Positions 28,001 to 36,806 are shown, counted from the stretch's first letter. The stretch is DNA of 64,000 nucleotides from Sphingobacterium olei (GCF_005048855.1 NZ_SUME01000005.1:434001-498000), one strand, 5' to 3'. Made by a program: numbers and translations. Notes: generated from the letters alone by a model not told the origin.

Positions 28001-28091
28001 CAAATTGCTCGACCCGGAGAACGACAATGGGTATGGTGCGGTTCATCCTCCGATGCGAATTTTTAATTTTGGACTATCTGTTAATTTTTGA
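25014..28091 (+). CDS. SusC/RagA-family TonB-dependent outer-membrane transporter (PUL 2)
   Basis: The 1025-residue protein starts with a long n-region (MNWRLMNNHAQSILPTLGRK) and a signal peptide ending FQANAQ. A carboxypeptidase-like domain follows (GILKNELGEPIEGVTIAVKG), then the TonB-linked EVVVLGFGQS, a plug (PYLFIRGRASLN, ITILKDASATALYGVKGANG) and a barrel that closes with GLSVNF. It imports glycan fragments with the SusD protein encoded 25 bases downstream. An ATG at codon 6 is a possible alternative start. It is the first gene of a five-gene operon. Confidence 0.95.
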   Translation: MNWRLMNNHAQSILPTLGRKYCCQILLLWMLSLMIFQANAQSRTIKGILKNELGEPIEGVTIAVKGTALVASTNTDGRFSLDVLSAESAVLVFTYVGYVTREITVRNQNELEVILVAESGNLEEVVVLGFGQSQKKIAQTGSIASISSKQLKQSPVANITNALAGRLPGLIAMQRSGQPGNDMPYLFIRGRASLNNSSPLVTIDGIQKDYQSISLLDPNEVENITILKDASATALYGVKGANGVIIVTTKRGSASQPIINASVEQAIQEVVRVPKFLDSYNHALLANEAYFNDNPHATSPLYSAEALEAYRTGSNPLLYPNVDWMDEMLKNGLQSKVNFNISGGAKKVKYFVNVGYLDQGGIYKAEKNKDYDPNANFKRYNFRSNVDIDFDDDFSMGLSLFGAIEDKNRPFYTDADIFYTLLVVPPNEFPIKYPNGRYGARSGGQNNAFWILNDWGYVEEYNSSLSGMLSLARKLNFITEGLTLKGNYSFDGYFRNSFVRQKLTIRSQYKGTGPFEEDSSYDLIGTEMPLTAPSSSFVQNRDVWIDMSLNYQRKFGDHELTGLLLANRTQKVIANQVPFVSQGLVGRFVYNYKNKYFGELNAGYNGTDNFAKDLRYGFFPAVSAGWVLSEENFLKDNRVVNYLKLRGSYGLTGNDQLGGRRWLFISEYQNSTGYLFGNSLTHIGGITEGAMANPDVSWEKSKKANIGLETQFFNNVFGLTLDLFKENRYDILITRNTVPSILGVPSGNLPPVNMGKVDNRGFEVELSHRYKIGNVNYFLNANGSLAKNKILFMDEATPDYPWLARTDHPIGQLYGLTSLGFFNSQEEIDNSPTQFGNVIPGDIKYKDLNDDGVIDGNDEGAIGRSTVPEVFFGFAGGFTWNKLDMSFLFQGAANANRQPVSVGYYEFYGGGKATPYHQGRWTPETASTATYPALHYGGNSNNHRASTFYMDNTSYIRLKNVEIGYTFENVALFKNRSFKTLRLYSTAMNLFTWTEAKLLDPENDNGYGAVHPPMRIFNFGLSVNF

Positions 28092-28116
28092 CCATTGAAT
28101 ACCTAGATAAATAGCG

Positions 28117-29769
28117 ATGATATTTAATAATAAAATACTTTCGAAAATAGCTTTTGTAGCCATATGTACATTTCATTCATGCAATGTGAATGACTACCTC
28201 GACAGGTCTCCTGTGGGTGGACTTTCCGAAGATGAGGTTTTTGGTAGCTACCGTCAGGTCGAACAATATGTTTCTAACCTATATGCTCGTATTCCCACGG
28301 AATGGTTTCCCGGCAATCCAGGAGATCACCCAACCCTAACCTATGCGTCGGTATCTGATGAGGCGCTATCTTCGGTGCAGCTTGCCGGAGGGCCTCACGA
28401 ATTTACGCAGGGGCTGATCAATGCCAATTACAATCCGATGGATAGGTGGACGGGTATGTATGAGTCTATACGCGCAGTCAATATTTTCTTGGAAAAAATC
28501 GATCATCTCCCGACAACTAATCCCACGGAAGAAGCAGGGAAAAGCCGAATGAAGGGAGAAGGGTATTTTCTTCGGGCTTGGTACTATATGGAACTGTTTA
28601 AACGCTATGGCGGTGTTCCATTGGTGGATCATGTATTGAATATTAATGATGAGTTGAATCTTCCGCGAAATACGGCCGAAGAAATTGTTGATTTTATTTC
28701 ATCGGACTGCGATAAGGCTGTGGAATTATTGCTTCTTGAGAACAGTGCAAACAATATTGGACGGGGAACCAAAGGCGCCGCATTAATGTTGAAAGCAAAG
28801 GCGCAGCTCTACCTGGCCAGTAAACTGCATAACCCAGAAAATAACCCAGAAAAGTGGAAGAATGCTGCTGCTGCCGCACAGGCGGTAATGGATCTAAACT
28901 TCTATCGGGTAGACGGCAATTACGAGAGTCTTTTTCATTCCCGCACCTCACCGAATTTGATATTTCAGTCTAGCTTGAACGAAACCAGATGGGTGTCATT
29001 GAATTTTTTGCCCAGCTTGGGCGGTAGTGCTCGTGTTCAGCCCTTACAGAACTTGGTCGATGCGTATGAAATGAAGGAAACTGGACTTGGGATTTTTGAC
29101 CCCGGCTCTGGATTTAATGAGTTTGCGCCCTATGTGGGAAGAGATCCGAGATTAGCCATGTCCATCTTATATGATGGTGCAACATGGAAAGATATTACCG
29201 TTCGTACCTACTTAAATTCGGGTACCGATGGGGTACAGCGCTGGGGTGGATTGGCCCAAACGCAGACGAGTTATTATCTCCGGAAAACAGTTGACGAAAA
29301 TGGTAATATTACCCCGAACGCGATTTCAGGCGAGCATTATTGGGTCTACATGCGCTATGAAGATGTGCTTTTGTGTTATGCTGAAGCACAAAATGAATGG
29401 CTAGAAGCACCTGATGCAAGTGTTTACGCCGCTGTGAACGAAGTCCGAACCCGAACAGGTATAGATATGCCTCCGTTAACTGGTAATTTGGATAAAGAAG
29501 CAATGCGTGAACGGATTCGCCACGAACGCCGGGTTGAGTTGGCTTTTGAAGGACAGCGTTTTTGGGATATCCGTCGCTGGCGAATAGGCGAACAAGTAAT
29601 GAAAGAAGCGCGCGGTGTGATTATCGATGTCAACGATAACGGTACCTTTTATTGGCCAAATATAATAGGGGAGCGGATATATAGACCAGCCTTCGATTTG
29701 TTTCCAATCCCTCAGAGTGTAATCAACAGACAACGGGCACTTGACCAGAATGACGGGTATACGAATTAA
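28117..29769 (+). CDS. SusD/RagB-family glycan-binding lipoprotein (PUL 2)
   Basis: The 550-residue protein has a lipoprotein signal (KIAFVAICTFHSC) and a typical mature start, NDYLDRSPVGGLSEDEVF. The helical core contains GYFLRAWYYMELFKRYGGVP, and the C-terminal block has RTRTGIDMPP and RHERRVELAFEGQRFWDIRR. It forms the surface lid of the SusC protein encoded just upstream. Nothing is missing. Its ligand is unknown, but GH20 and clan GH-A enzymes downstream suggest a glycan containing N-acetylhexosamine or galactose-type units. Confidence 0.93.
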   Translation: MIFNNKILSKIAFVAICTFHSCNVNDYLDRSPVGGLSEDEVFGSYRQVEQYVSNLYARIPTEWFPGNPGDHPTLTYASVSDEALSSVQLAGGPHEFTQGLINANYNPMDRWTGMYESIRAVNIFLEKIDHLPTTNPTEEAGKSRMKGEGYFLRAWYYMELFKRYGGVPLVDHVLNINDELNLPRNTAEEIVDFISSDCDKAVELLLLENSANNIGRGTKGAALMLKAKAQLYLASKLHNPENNPEKWKNAAAAAQAVMDLNFYRVDGNYESLFHSRTSPNLIFQSSLNETRWVSLNFLPSLGGSARVQPLQNLVDAYEMKETGLGIFDPGSGFNEFAPYVGRDPRLAMSILYDGATWKDITVRTYLNSGTDGVQRWGGLAQTQTSYYLRKTVDENGNITPNAISGEHYWVYMRYEDVLLCYAEAQNEWLEAPDASVYAAVNEVRTRTGIDMPPLTGNLDKEAMRERIRHERRVELAFEGQRFWDIRRWRIGEQVMKEARGVIIDVNDNGTFYWPNIIGERIYRPAFDLFPIPQSVINRQRALDQNDGYTN

Positions 29770-29778
29770 TATGATCTT

Positions 29779-31038
29779 ATGAACTTGAATAGATTGAATG
29801 TACTAGTAGGATTGGCTTTTCTATTGCTCATGGGCAACTGCTCAAATAAAGCCGAACATCCCGAACCTCAACCGCCAGAAATACCTGATGTCGTGGATGA
29901 TGGATCTATATTATTTGGTATTGTCGAACCGCTCTGGGAGGTGGGAAACCCAGATCCGTTGAACAATTATTTCCAAGTTCGGGGGTTCGATCTCGATAAA
30001 GCGGCAAACTTGGTGGGAGCAATCGGCGCACAAAGTTTTCGATTAATGATGAATAATGGCACGTTTGAAAACGGAGAGGGGTATAATGAGCAACTCGTTA
30101 GTTATTACAAATCGGCGATTAACAAACTTAAAAATAATGGGGTAAAGCAGATCATTGGCATGTGTATGGTATTCCCCAATAACTCAGGCTTTGTTCCCGA
30201 TAGCCCGTACAGTGCGCCCCGCATAAATGATAAAGATTACGGTAAATGGTTATCGGCGGTCGCCGATACATGGGCGCTTATCGCGAAGACGTTTCCAGAG
30301 ATTGAATATTGGGAAATGGGAAATGAGTTCAACGCAAATGTATTTTATCATCCGAATGGATTTGATGGCGCTTTTGGTAGCGAAGGAACAGGAGGGTTTA
30401 CACGGACGGAATTAATTCAACAGAACGTTAATTATATGTATTATGCTTCTAGGGGAATTAAAAGAGGAAATCCGAATACCAAAACGGTTATGCCAGGCTA
30501 CAGCCCGGGTACGGGTGGCCTGGGAAGCGGGGATCTGAGGTCTTTCATGACAGGAATCTATGACCTCATTCAGTCTGGAGATTACCCGTTTGGGGCAGCC
30601 TCCTCGAAAGATCCGAATGATTATTTTGAAAATCTGGCATGGCATCCTTATGTCAATACGGGTGGAGTCAATGGAGACTGGGTAAAAGCGAACAATCAAA
30701 TTTATGAAATTAGTACTTTGTACGGCGATCAAGGAAAAGCTGTCTTTTTTACGGAGTTTGGCTTTACCGATTACGGTGATGGGAACACGGAAATGGAACA
30801 AATAAAGGACATGGAGATGGCCTTTAACTATACAAGAACGGATATGTCTTATGTGAAAAACATGACTGCATTTAGGTTATTTGAATGCGAGTTTGCAAAC
30901 CAATGGGGGGGCAAAGGAGAAGTTCACTTTGGTTACTTCCGGGAACCTTCTCAAGGAAAAGGATTTTCACCCAAAGCCAAGGCGTATGCGTTGCAAACGA
31001 TTTATAATGGGAAAGGGAATTTGACTCAATATGAATAA
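29779..31038 (+). CDS. Surface lipoprotein, clan GH-A glycoside hydrolase
   Basis: The signal peptide has a lipobox-like MGNC (Cys21), followed by a Pro/Glu-rich linker (HPEPQPPEIPD). The ~370-residue domain reads as a (beta/alpha)8 barrel. The acid/base candidate is Glu183 in YWEMGNEFNA after strand 4 and the nucleophile candidate is Glu326 in VFFTEFGFTDYG after strand 7, the clan GH-A arrangement. LAWHPYVNTGG resembles GH39/GH5 relatives, but I cannot fix the family. It overlaps the next gene by 8 bases, in keeping with one operon. It probably makes the first cuts in the glycan at the cell surface. Confidence 0.75.
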   Translation: MNLNRLNVLVGLAFLLLMGNCSNKAEHPEPQPPEIPDVVDDGSILFGIVEPLWEVGNPDPLNNYFQVRGFDLDKAANLVGAIGAQSFRLMMNNGTFENGEGYNEQLVSYYKSAINKLKNNGVKQIIGMCMVFPNNSGFVPDSPYSAPRINDKDYGKWLSAVADTWALIAKTFPEIEYWEMGNEFNANVFYHPNGFDGAFGSEGTGGFTRTELIQQNVNYMYYASRGIKRGNPNTKTVMPGYSPGTGGLGSGDLRSFMTGIYDLIQSGDYPFGAASSKDPNDYFENLAWHPYVNTGGVNGDWVKANNQIYEISTLYGDQGKAVFFTEFGFTDYGDGNTEMEQIKDMEMAFNYTRTDMSYVKNMTAFRLFECEFANQWGGKGEVHFGYFREPSQGKGFSPKAKAYALQTIYNGKGNLTQYE

Positions 31039-31984
31039 CATCCAAATACGGGGATTTATGTTATCTCGAAACATTTTTATCATCTTAATGATACTACTGT
31101 GTAGTGAAGAGATTGCTTTTGGACAGCAATCGTTAGCGTTATATCATCGGGAAATACCAAATACGAAATCCGCAGTTAATAATGCATATAGTAAGAAGGA
31201 CTCCGTGGTAGGTATGCTGTCGTTCGAAATTTCGGAACCCAGTTTGATCGCGTTCTATCCTCCTGAAGCAATTGCAAATGGCACGGCTGTAATCATTTGT
31301 CCGGGTGGTGGATACCACGTTTTGCTTACCGAAAGGGAAGGTACTGACATTGCTAAAGCGCTTAACGCACATGGCATAACAGCCTTTGTATTAATATACC
31401 GACTACCGAGTGATAGGACGATGTGCAATAAAGCGATTGGTCCTCTTCAAGATGTGCAGCAGGCGATAAAGCGGGTGAGAGATGGAGCGCAGTCCTTGAG
31501 GGTTAATCCTAACCGTATAGGATTAATGGGGTTTTCTGCAGGAGGACACCTTGCAGCGATGGCTGGTGTGCATCATAACGACCGTCACATTGCTAACCTG
31601 GAGAATACATCGTTAAAACCCGACTTCATGTTACTCATTAACCCGGTAATCAGCTTTGAAAAGGATTTCGCTCATTTAGGGTCAAGGGCCAATTTGATCG
31701 GCTCCCAGCCCAATGAACAATTGATTACCTATTTCTCTGCTAATCTGAATGTGGATCATACGACCCCGCCGACATTTTTAGTGCACGCAGCGGTCGACGA
31801 AGTGGTGCCAGTGGAAAACAGCTTGCTGTTTTTTAATGCGCTTCGTCGAAGTAACGTCGCAGCAAGCATACACATTTACGCGAAAGGCGAACACGGATTT
31901 TTGACTTGGCCTTCTTTTGAAGAATGGTTTGGACGGGGGTTGAATTGGATGGAATCCATGTCTTTAATACGATTGATAAATTAA
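31031..31984 (+). CDS. Secreted alpha/beta-hydrolase, acetyl-xylan-esterase-like
   Basis: The frame starts 8 bases inside the previous gene; a start at MLSRN (31058) would give a cleaner signal peptide (FIILMILLCSEEIAFGQ). The core has the oxyanion motif AVIICPGGGYHVLL, nucleophile Ser169 in MGFSAGGHLA, the acid in HAAVDEVVPVENS and the His in KGEHGFLTW, matching the BD-FAE/COG0657 esterase group used in hemicellulose and glycan deacetylation. It is the fourth gene of the PUL 2 operon. Confidence 0.82.
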   Translation: MNNIQIRGFMLSRNIFIILMILLCSEEIAFGQQSLALYHREIPNTKSAVNNAYSKKDSVVGMLSFEISEPSLIAFYPPEAIANGTAVIICPGGGYHVLLTEREGTDIAKALNAHGITAFVLIYRLPSDRTMCNKAIGPLQDVQQAIKRVRDGAQSLRVNPNRIGLMGFSAGGHLAAMAGVHHNDRHIANLENTSLKPDFMLLINPVISFEKDFAHLGSRANLIGSQPNEQLITYFSANLNVDHTTPPTFLVHAAVDEVVPVENSLLFFNALRRSNVAASIHIYAKGEHGFLTWPSFEEWFGRGLNWMESMSLIRLIN

Positions 31985-31994
31985 AATTATAACT

Positions 31995-33593
31995 ATGATA
32001 TTTCGAATCTTTATACTATTTATACTAGTTGGTGTGGCTCATCAGACTGCGTGTGCGCAAATTATCCCCCGTCCTAACCAACTAGAAGTATTTTCAGGAG
32101 AATTTAAGTTGGATCATCGAACTGCGGTCATGTGGCCAAGGGAGCTGAAAAAAGAAGGGATGTATTTGGAGAAATTATTTGTGGAGGCGTTAGGCCATAA
32201 ACCGGTAGGAGCGAATGATGATAAAAAATGGATTAAACTCGCTATTGACGAGACATTGGAAAACGAATTAAAAAATGAAGGATATGTGCTGCATATTTCT
32301 ACGCATGAAATCTCTATTCGGGCAGCCCATTCAAGAGGAATATTTTATGGCATTCAAAGTTTACGGCAGCTCATGATGCAGCAAGGGTCTACCTTGGGGG
32401 GATTTAATCTACCCTGTATGCAAATGCGGGATGTCCCACGTTTCGGATGGCGGGCCTTTATGTTGGACGAAGCCCGGCATTTCAAAGGAAAGGGTACGGT
32501 GAAGAAATTACTAGACGAGATGGCGTTGCTTAAAATGAATACCTTTCATTGGCATCTCACAGACGACCAGGGTTGGCGCATTCAAATAAATAAGTACCCT
32601 TTGCTTACGAGTATTGGAGGACGTCGTGACTCGACAATGATTGACGGTTGGGGAACGGATAAATTTATCTACGATGGAACACCTCATGCCGGATTTTATA
32701 CGCAGAACGATATCCGTGAGATTGTCAAATATGCAGCAGATCTACATATCACCATCATTCCAGAAATCGATATGCCAGGCCATACAAGTGCGGCCATCGC
32801 AGCATATCCTTGGCTAGGAAGCTCTTCACAGCAAATCAGGGTGCCCGGTTATTGGGGTGTACTTGATCAGGTTTATAACGTAGCTGATCCGAATGTAATT
32901 ACTTTTGTTGAGGATGTGTTGACAGAGGTGATGGAATTGTTCCCCTCAAATATTGTTCATATTGGAGGTGATGAAGTTAAATACGACCAATGGCGGGCCT
33001 CTGAAGCCATTCAAAAGCTGATGGCAAAAGAAGGTTTGAAATCTCCCGCTGATGTGCAGACCAGGTTTACGAACGATTTGTCTCATTTTTTGAATGGTAA
33101 GGGCAAGCGTATGATGGGCTGGAATGATATTTTAGGAGAGAAAATAATGGATCATTTCAATAATGACGCACATGATTATGTTGTTAGCGAAAGTCTTGCC
33201 GCAAACACCATCATTCATTTTTGGATGGGGAATGAGGCCCTTATGGTACGCGCTGCCCAAGATGGCTATGATATTGTAAATGCTTTTCATGAATACAATT
33301 ATTTCAATTACGAAGCCACGCCGCTAAGTAAGGTATATGAATTCGAGCCTGTACCAAATTCGTTAGCGGGTTTGCCGGGTAAAGTGTTGGGTGTGAGCTG
33401 CCAGCTGTGGAGCGAATTTGTGGCGACGGAAGAGCGCCTAGAATACCTGCTCTTTCCAAGGTTGGCTGCTACAGCAGAAGTGGGGTGGACACAAAACGAT
33501 AGAAAAGATTTTTCGCAGTTTACAACATCACTTCGTTTTTTGAAAGATAGATGGCGCTTAAAAGGTATCTCCTTTAATAATTCAATAAAATAG
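31995..33593 (+). CDS. GH20 beta-N-acetylhexosaminidase
   Basis: The 532-residue protein has a signal peptide ending near TACAQ, an N-terminal GH20b domain (IIPRPNQLEVFSGEF, IFYGIQSLRQLM) and the catalytic barrel with RFGWRAFMLDEARHF, FHWHLTDDQGWRIQI and PEIDMPGHTSAA. The catalytic pair is Asp326-Glu327 in VHIGGDEVKY, with WNDILGEK later. It removes terminal beta-GlcNAc or GalNAc by substrate-assisted catalysis in the periplasm. It is the last gene of the PUL 2 operon, and its presence hints at an N-acetylhexosamine-containing target such as a glycoprotein or microbial polysaccharide. Confidence 0.92.
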   Translation: MIFRIFILFILVGVAHQTACAQIIPRPNQLEVFSGEFKLDHRTAVMWPRELKKEGMYLEKLFVEALGHKPVGANDDKKWIKLAIDETLENELKNEGYVLHISTHEISIRAAHSRGIFYGIQSLRQLMMQQGSTLGGFNLPCMQMRDVPRFGWRAFMLDEARHFKGKGTVKKLLDEMALLKMNTFHWHLTDDQGWRIQINKYPLLTSIGGRRDSTMIDGWGTDKFIYDGTPHAGFYTQNDIREIVKYAADLHITIIPEIDMPGHTSAAIAAYPWLGSSSQQIRVPGYWGVLDQVYNVADPNVITFVEDVLTEVMELFPSNIVHIGGDEVKYDQWRASEAIQKLMAKEGLKSPADVQTRFTNDLSHFLNGKGKRMMGWNDILGEKIMDHFNNDAHDYVVSESLAANTIIHFWMGNEALMVRAAQDGYDIVNAFHEYNYFNYEATPLSKVYEFEPVPNSLAGLPGKVLGVSCQLWSEFVATEERLEYLLFPRLAATAEVGWTQNDRKDFSQFTTSLRFLKDRWRLKGISFNNSIK

Positions 33594-33757
33594 TTTCCAT
33601 CCATCGGAGCAGAAGATAAAGTCCTATTCGAGCACCCTAAAATCTTTGTTCTTTTTTTCGGTCATAATAAAATTCTATTTCAACGTTAGTAAAATAAAAT
33701 TAAGCCTTATTTACCAGTTTTTAAAGACTTTTGTTATTGTCGATTGAAGAAGTAGAA

Positions 33758-33822
33758 AGGTTAAACATTATAAAGTCGCTATTTAATCCCCATCACTCAA
33801 TCATAATACCTTCTATATTAAT
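33758..33822. repeat. 65-bp repeat, copy A (other copy 40409-40473)
   Basis: Sixty-five bases starting AGGTTAAACATTATAAAG recur at 40409-40473 with three substitutions. In the second copy the repeat encodes the last residues (SLINMEDITIE-like end) of a small minus-strand gene plus its 3' flank. Here only that C-terminal piece survives (INIEGIMIE), so this copy is a fragment. A weaker match to the start of the element lies at about 4250-4268, the end of DoxX/HxlR copy 1. Confidence 0.8.
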
Positions 33823-34108
33823 AGGCACGGTACAGAGTCCATGCGCCGGCGATTAGCATATACCGGCCGGAGCGGAGATTTATGCAGGTGCAGGTCGTAG
33901 AGAAGGTTAATTTATAGATGCACAAAGCTTGGGTTTGGCACTTCACTTTCATGGGAGTAGGAAACTCCTGAATGATAGCTACTTTAAAACCAAAATCTTT
34001 AAATTCGATGAAATCTTCGTTTAACTTCTTAATGGCGTATTTGTCTTTTTCTAGTTTAGGTTTAACAAAACATTTGTCAAGCAGCAGGATAACTCCGCAA
34101 CCTTTCAC
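33818..34108 (-). CDS. Hypothetical 96-residue protein, doubtful
   Basis: The frame begins with a GTG that overlaps the stop of the PNPOx-like gene by 4 bases, suggesting coupled translation. It reads GVILLLDKCFVKPKLEKDKY, then FIEFKDFGFKVAIIQEFPTP, then a Cys-rich tail. The last residues run into a 65-bp repeat, so the 3' end may be chimeric. I do not recognise a family. It could be a truncated gene fused to repeat DNA. Confidence 0.35.
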   Translation of the reverse strand: MKGCGVILLLDKCFVKPKLEKDKYAIKKLNEDFIEFKDFGFKVAIIQEFPTPMKVKCQTQALCIYKLTFSTTCTCINLRSGRYMLIAGAWTLYRAY

Positions 34109-34542
34109 TCATGAGATTCGTATCGACCTGTTCCTTCTTCAATATTAATTCTGTAAACAACAAGATCGCTATGAAGATCTGGACTAATGCCATGAGAAGC
34201 GTCTCGTCCTATTTCGTTCGTATTAGGCATGATACGTAAAATTAGGCTCTGCATCACTTGTTGACGTTCCTTTCCTTTCAATTCCTCAAAAGTACCCCAA
34301 AGAATAGCGCTTTTCCATTTGAACATACTTTTTATATCATCAACCTGAAAACATACAAGTGGGTTTTCCCGCATTATCTCTATTTTTTTACCCTCGCCCG
34401 AGTGGGCATAGATCGCATTGTTTTGATATAAATAATTGATCGGTACTATATATGTTTTACCATTTAAATGACAGCCTAGGCGTCCGATGAATTGGCTTTG
34501 CAATAAGTCCACAATTTCTTTTTTATCCAGTTCTCCTAGCAT
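34105..34542 (-). CDS. Pyridoxamine 5'-phosphate oxidase-family flavoprotein
   Basis: The 145-residue protein shows the split-barrel FMN-binding pattern of the PNPOx/nitroimidazole-resistance-like group: QSQFIGRLGCHLNGKTYIVP, INYLYQNNAIYAHSGEGKK and VCFQVDDIKSMFKWKSAILWG. Relatives bind FMN, F420 or heme and reduce small molecules. It is probably cytoplasmic. It stands between the TerB-like gene and the doubtful 96-residue frame on the same strand. The specific substrate is unknown. Confidence 0.8.
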   Translation of the reverse strand: MLGELDKKEIVDLLQSQFIGRLGCHLNGKTYIVPINYLYQNNAIYAHSGEGKKIEIMRENPLVCFQVDDIKSMFKWKSAILWGTFEELKGKERQQVMQSLILRIMPNTNEIGRDASHGISPDLHSDLVVYRINIEEGTGRYESHE

Positions 34543-34606
34543 GATATCATTAACTATCGTTCACTAAAATTATGTAAATTCCTTGGTTTTCACTTTTTAT
34601 GGATAT

Positions 34607-35047
34607 CTATAAGTTATCCGGAGAATGATACGCCCCTGCACTTTGGCTAATATTCAATAACCTATTTAGCTGCTGGAGTATCGTTAATTCTGCCTTGTTC
34701 CTGCCGGAGAATGCAGTGGTAATCTGATCTGCGGTTTTCATGATTCGAACTTTAAGTTCCATGTTGACAAAATCGGGATTTTCATCAATGAAAGCCTCAA
34801 ACTCTCCAAAAGCATCCCAAGAGGAAGGAGCCTCCTCCTGCAACCAGTCAAAAATAGCTTCCACTTGATATGCTGCATCAGTGTCAAAGTCGTCTCTGGA
34901 GTCTTCAACATCTAGCCAATTTTCCCTGAGTTCTTTTTTTAACATTTCGATTTCTGACGACGTAATTCGTTTGTCAGAAGCGGCTACACTGTAGAACAGA
35001 AAACCCAGTTTTCTGTAGAATTCTAACCATTTTTCAGATGAGTGCAT
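34607..35047 (-). CDS. TerB-like acidic helical protein
   Basis: The 146-residue protein is all-helical and acidic. Its start, FYRKLGFLFYSVAASDKRIT followed by SSEIEMLKKELRENW, resembles the metal-binding TerB/DjlA fold (LL...A.ADG.I...E), with an Asp/Glu-rich middle (DVEDSRDDFDTDAA). It has no signal peptide. Function in this group is unclear; some members are linked to tellurite or stress resistance. It is 64 bp from the flavoprotein gene on the same strand. Confidence 0.5.
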   Translation of the reverse strand: MHSSEKWLEFYRKLGFLFYSVAASDKRITSSEIEMLKKELRENWLDVEDSRDDFDTDAAYQVEAIFDWLQEEAPSSWDAFGEFEAFIDENPDFVNMELKVRIMKTADQITTAFSGRNKAELTILQQLNRLLNISQSAGAYHSPDNL

Positions 35048-35092
35048 AATTGAATAGTCTTTTAAATTTTAACAATTTTCTGCTTTAATTGT

Positions 35093-35153
35093 TTTATGCT
35101 TTCCCAGCTGCCTGCTGTTTGGTTAGGATAACTTTCTTCCTAACAAGCATAAA
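35093..35153. other. Nested inverted repeats between lactate permease and TerB-like gene
   Basis: An outer stem TTTATGCTT (35093-35101) / AAGCATAAA (35145-35153) encloses an inner stem GTTAGGA (35122-35128) / TCCTAAC (35138-35144). On the right side the two stems touch without a gap, so they could stack coaxially with a 20-base bulge on the left. On the minus strand this lies downstream of the permease gene and upstream of the TerB-like ATG. It could be a transcript end or a leader structure. Confidence 0.45.
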
Positions 35154-35290
35154 GCGTGTACAAAATCGCTTATTTCGTCTTTTACTCGGCTGTGTAATTT
35201 ACTAAAAACGATGCCATTTTTTATTTTGATTTGGTGAGTAGTTTCTCCGCAATCCCATTAATTTGAGAAAATCTTGATGCTTCATTGTAT

Positions 35291-36721
35291 CTATTTAATG
35301 ATTAGAAATGAGAGTAAAATAATAGTGAACACATAAAGTCCTACAACAAGGAGGCTGTATTGTAATATGCTTGCATACCCTATCGTTGGTTCCTTAACAA
35401 CCGACTTTACCATAATGATGTTTTGTAAAGAAATGCTATTGCCTATGGCGCTTCCGCTATGTAACAATGCGAGAAAAAGTGGTAAAGTCCCCCCAATGGA
35501 TTCCGCTGATTTTATAGCTTCGCCAAACAATAAATTACTCATGGTCGCACTCCCACTTATAAAACTACCCATTACGCCAATAAGTGGGTTGACAAAAATC
35601 TTTGTGGTCTCATTTAATCCATGGTAATACTGTTGCGTAATGCCGGACAGATCTTCCTGAATCAATTGCGAAAGGCAAACGAGCAGAAAAATAGTGGTCG
35701 TTGCTTTACCGGTTTTCAGAAAGGTTTCTTTGATTTGACTGCCAAGCTGAAAAACAAGCTTATTTTTCTGAATGATGCAGAGATAGAAAATGCTCGTCAT
35801 TATAAAAACAAGTCCGGGCTGATAGAGTGGCAGCGGTCTGATACTTCCATCGATATTCCAGTAAAAGCTGGACAGAAAATACTTGGCGACCAGCAGGAAA
35901 ATGACAAAAAGGAAATAGGGATAAAATGTCTTCATCCAAAAAATGAAGGGAGGATTTTCGTTTTTAGGCACAAAGAAAGAAGCAAATAATAGCAAGCCGA
36001 CAAATCCAGCAACTACTGATGGGTATTCGACACTCAACAAACCGGTGAGCAGGTAGGGTACTGCAAAAGAAAACCCCGCTCCCAACAGCATGCCCCAATT
36101 CTTTTTCCATTGCACGTCTGCTTGTTCCGTTTTGCTGTATAAAAATGCCAATAAGAAGGGCATTGCTAATGCCGGTAAGCTATTCAACAATAAGGTAAAC
36201 ACCACCGTTGAATCGGATTCATAAATTCCCAAACCCACTTTTAGCGGTGTGCCCAAAGCCCCAAATGTAACAGCTGTTGTATTCGCTGTTAAGGGCAGGA
36301 CAATACTGGTTAACGGTTTAAATCCCAGCGTGATCAGCAGGGGAGCTATGAGCATGGCTGGAATTCCAAAACCGGCAATCCCTTCCATAAAACTACCCAT
36401 AAATACACACAAAATAATTAATACGAAGAGTTTCGAGGACAGGGAAGAGGTCACTTCCATAAACTTTGAAAAATGACCGTTTGCGGATAACGTGTTATAG
36501 AACAGGTAAGCCCCAAACAGCAAAAGCGCTAGTTCTACTGAAATGATACTTCCAGAAATTAATGGGCCATGAGCAAAATCAACATCTGGCAACAGGATGG
36601 TTTTGGATAGGAGTACAAACAGGATTGCACCTAAAGCGCCCAGCCATAATTTTCTGAGGACAAATACCCCGAAGAGTAGCATCGTAAATGATATGACTAA
36701 AGTCCAGTTTTCCAATATCAT
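35291..36721 (-). CDS. L-lactate permease (LctP family)
   Basis: The 476-residue protein has about 12-13 membrane segments and LctP signatures: GSFMEGIAGFGIPAMLIAPL, TLGFKPLTSIVLPLTANTTA, TFGALGTPLKVGLG and GVMGSFISGSATMSNLLFG. These permeases import lactate (or glycolate) with protons. It is somewhat shorter than typical LctP proteins of about 530-560 residues, though both ends look intact. No lactate dehydrogenase gene is next to it; neighbours on the same strand are a P-type ATPase and the TerB-like gene. Confidence 0.87.
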   Translation of the reverse strand: MILENWTLVISFTMLLFGVFVLRKLWLGALGAILFVLLSKTILLPDVDFAHGPLISGSIISVELALLLFGAYLFYNTLSANGHFSKFMEVTSSLSSKLFVLIILCVFMGSFMEGIAGFGIPAMLIAPLLITLGFKPLTSIVLPLTANTTAVTFGALGTPLKVGLGIYESDSTVVFTLLLNSLPALAMPFLLAFLYSKTEQADVQWKKNWGMLLGAGFSFAVPYLLTGLLSVEYPSVVAGFVGLLLFASFFVPKNENPPFIFWMKTFYPYFLFVIFLLVAKYFLSSFYWNIDGSIRPLPLYQPGLVFIMTSIFYLCIIQKNKLVFQLGSQIKETFLKTGKATTTIFLLVCLSQLIQEDLSGITQQYYHGLNETTKIFVNPLIGVMGSFISGSATMSNLLFGEAIKSAESIGGTLPLFLALLHSGSAIGNSISLQNIIMVKSVVKEPTIGYASILQYSLLVVGLYVFTIILLSFLIIK

Positions 36722-36806
36722 ATGCTAATAATTTATACCCGAAACCAAAAAATATTTTTTCATGCTGATTTTAATTATTTATAAATTTATTTTAAGCTTT
36801 TATTTT

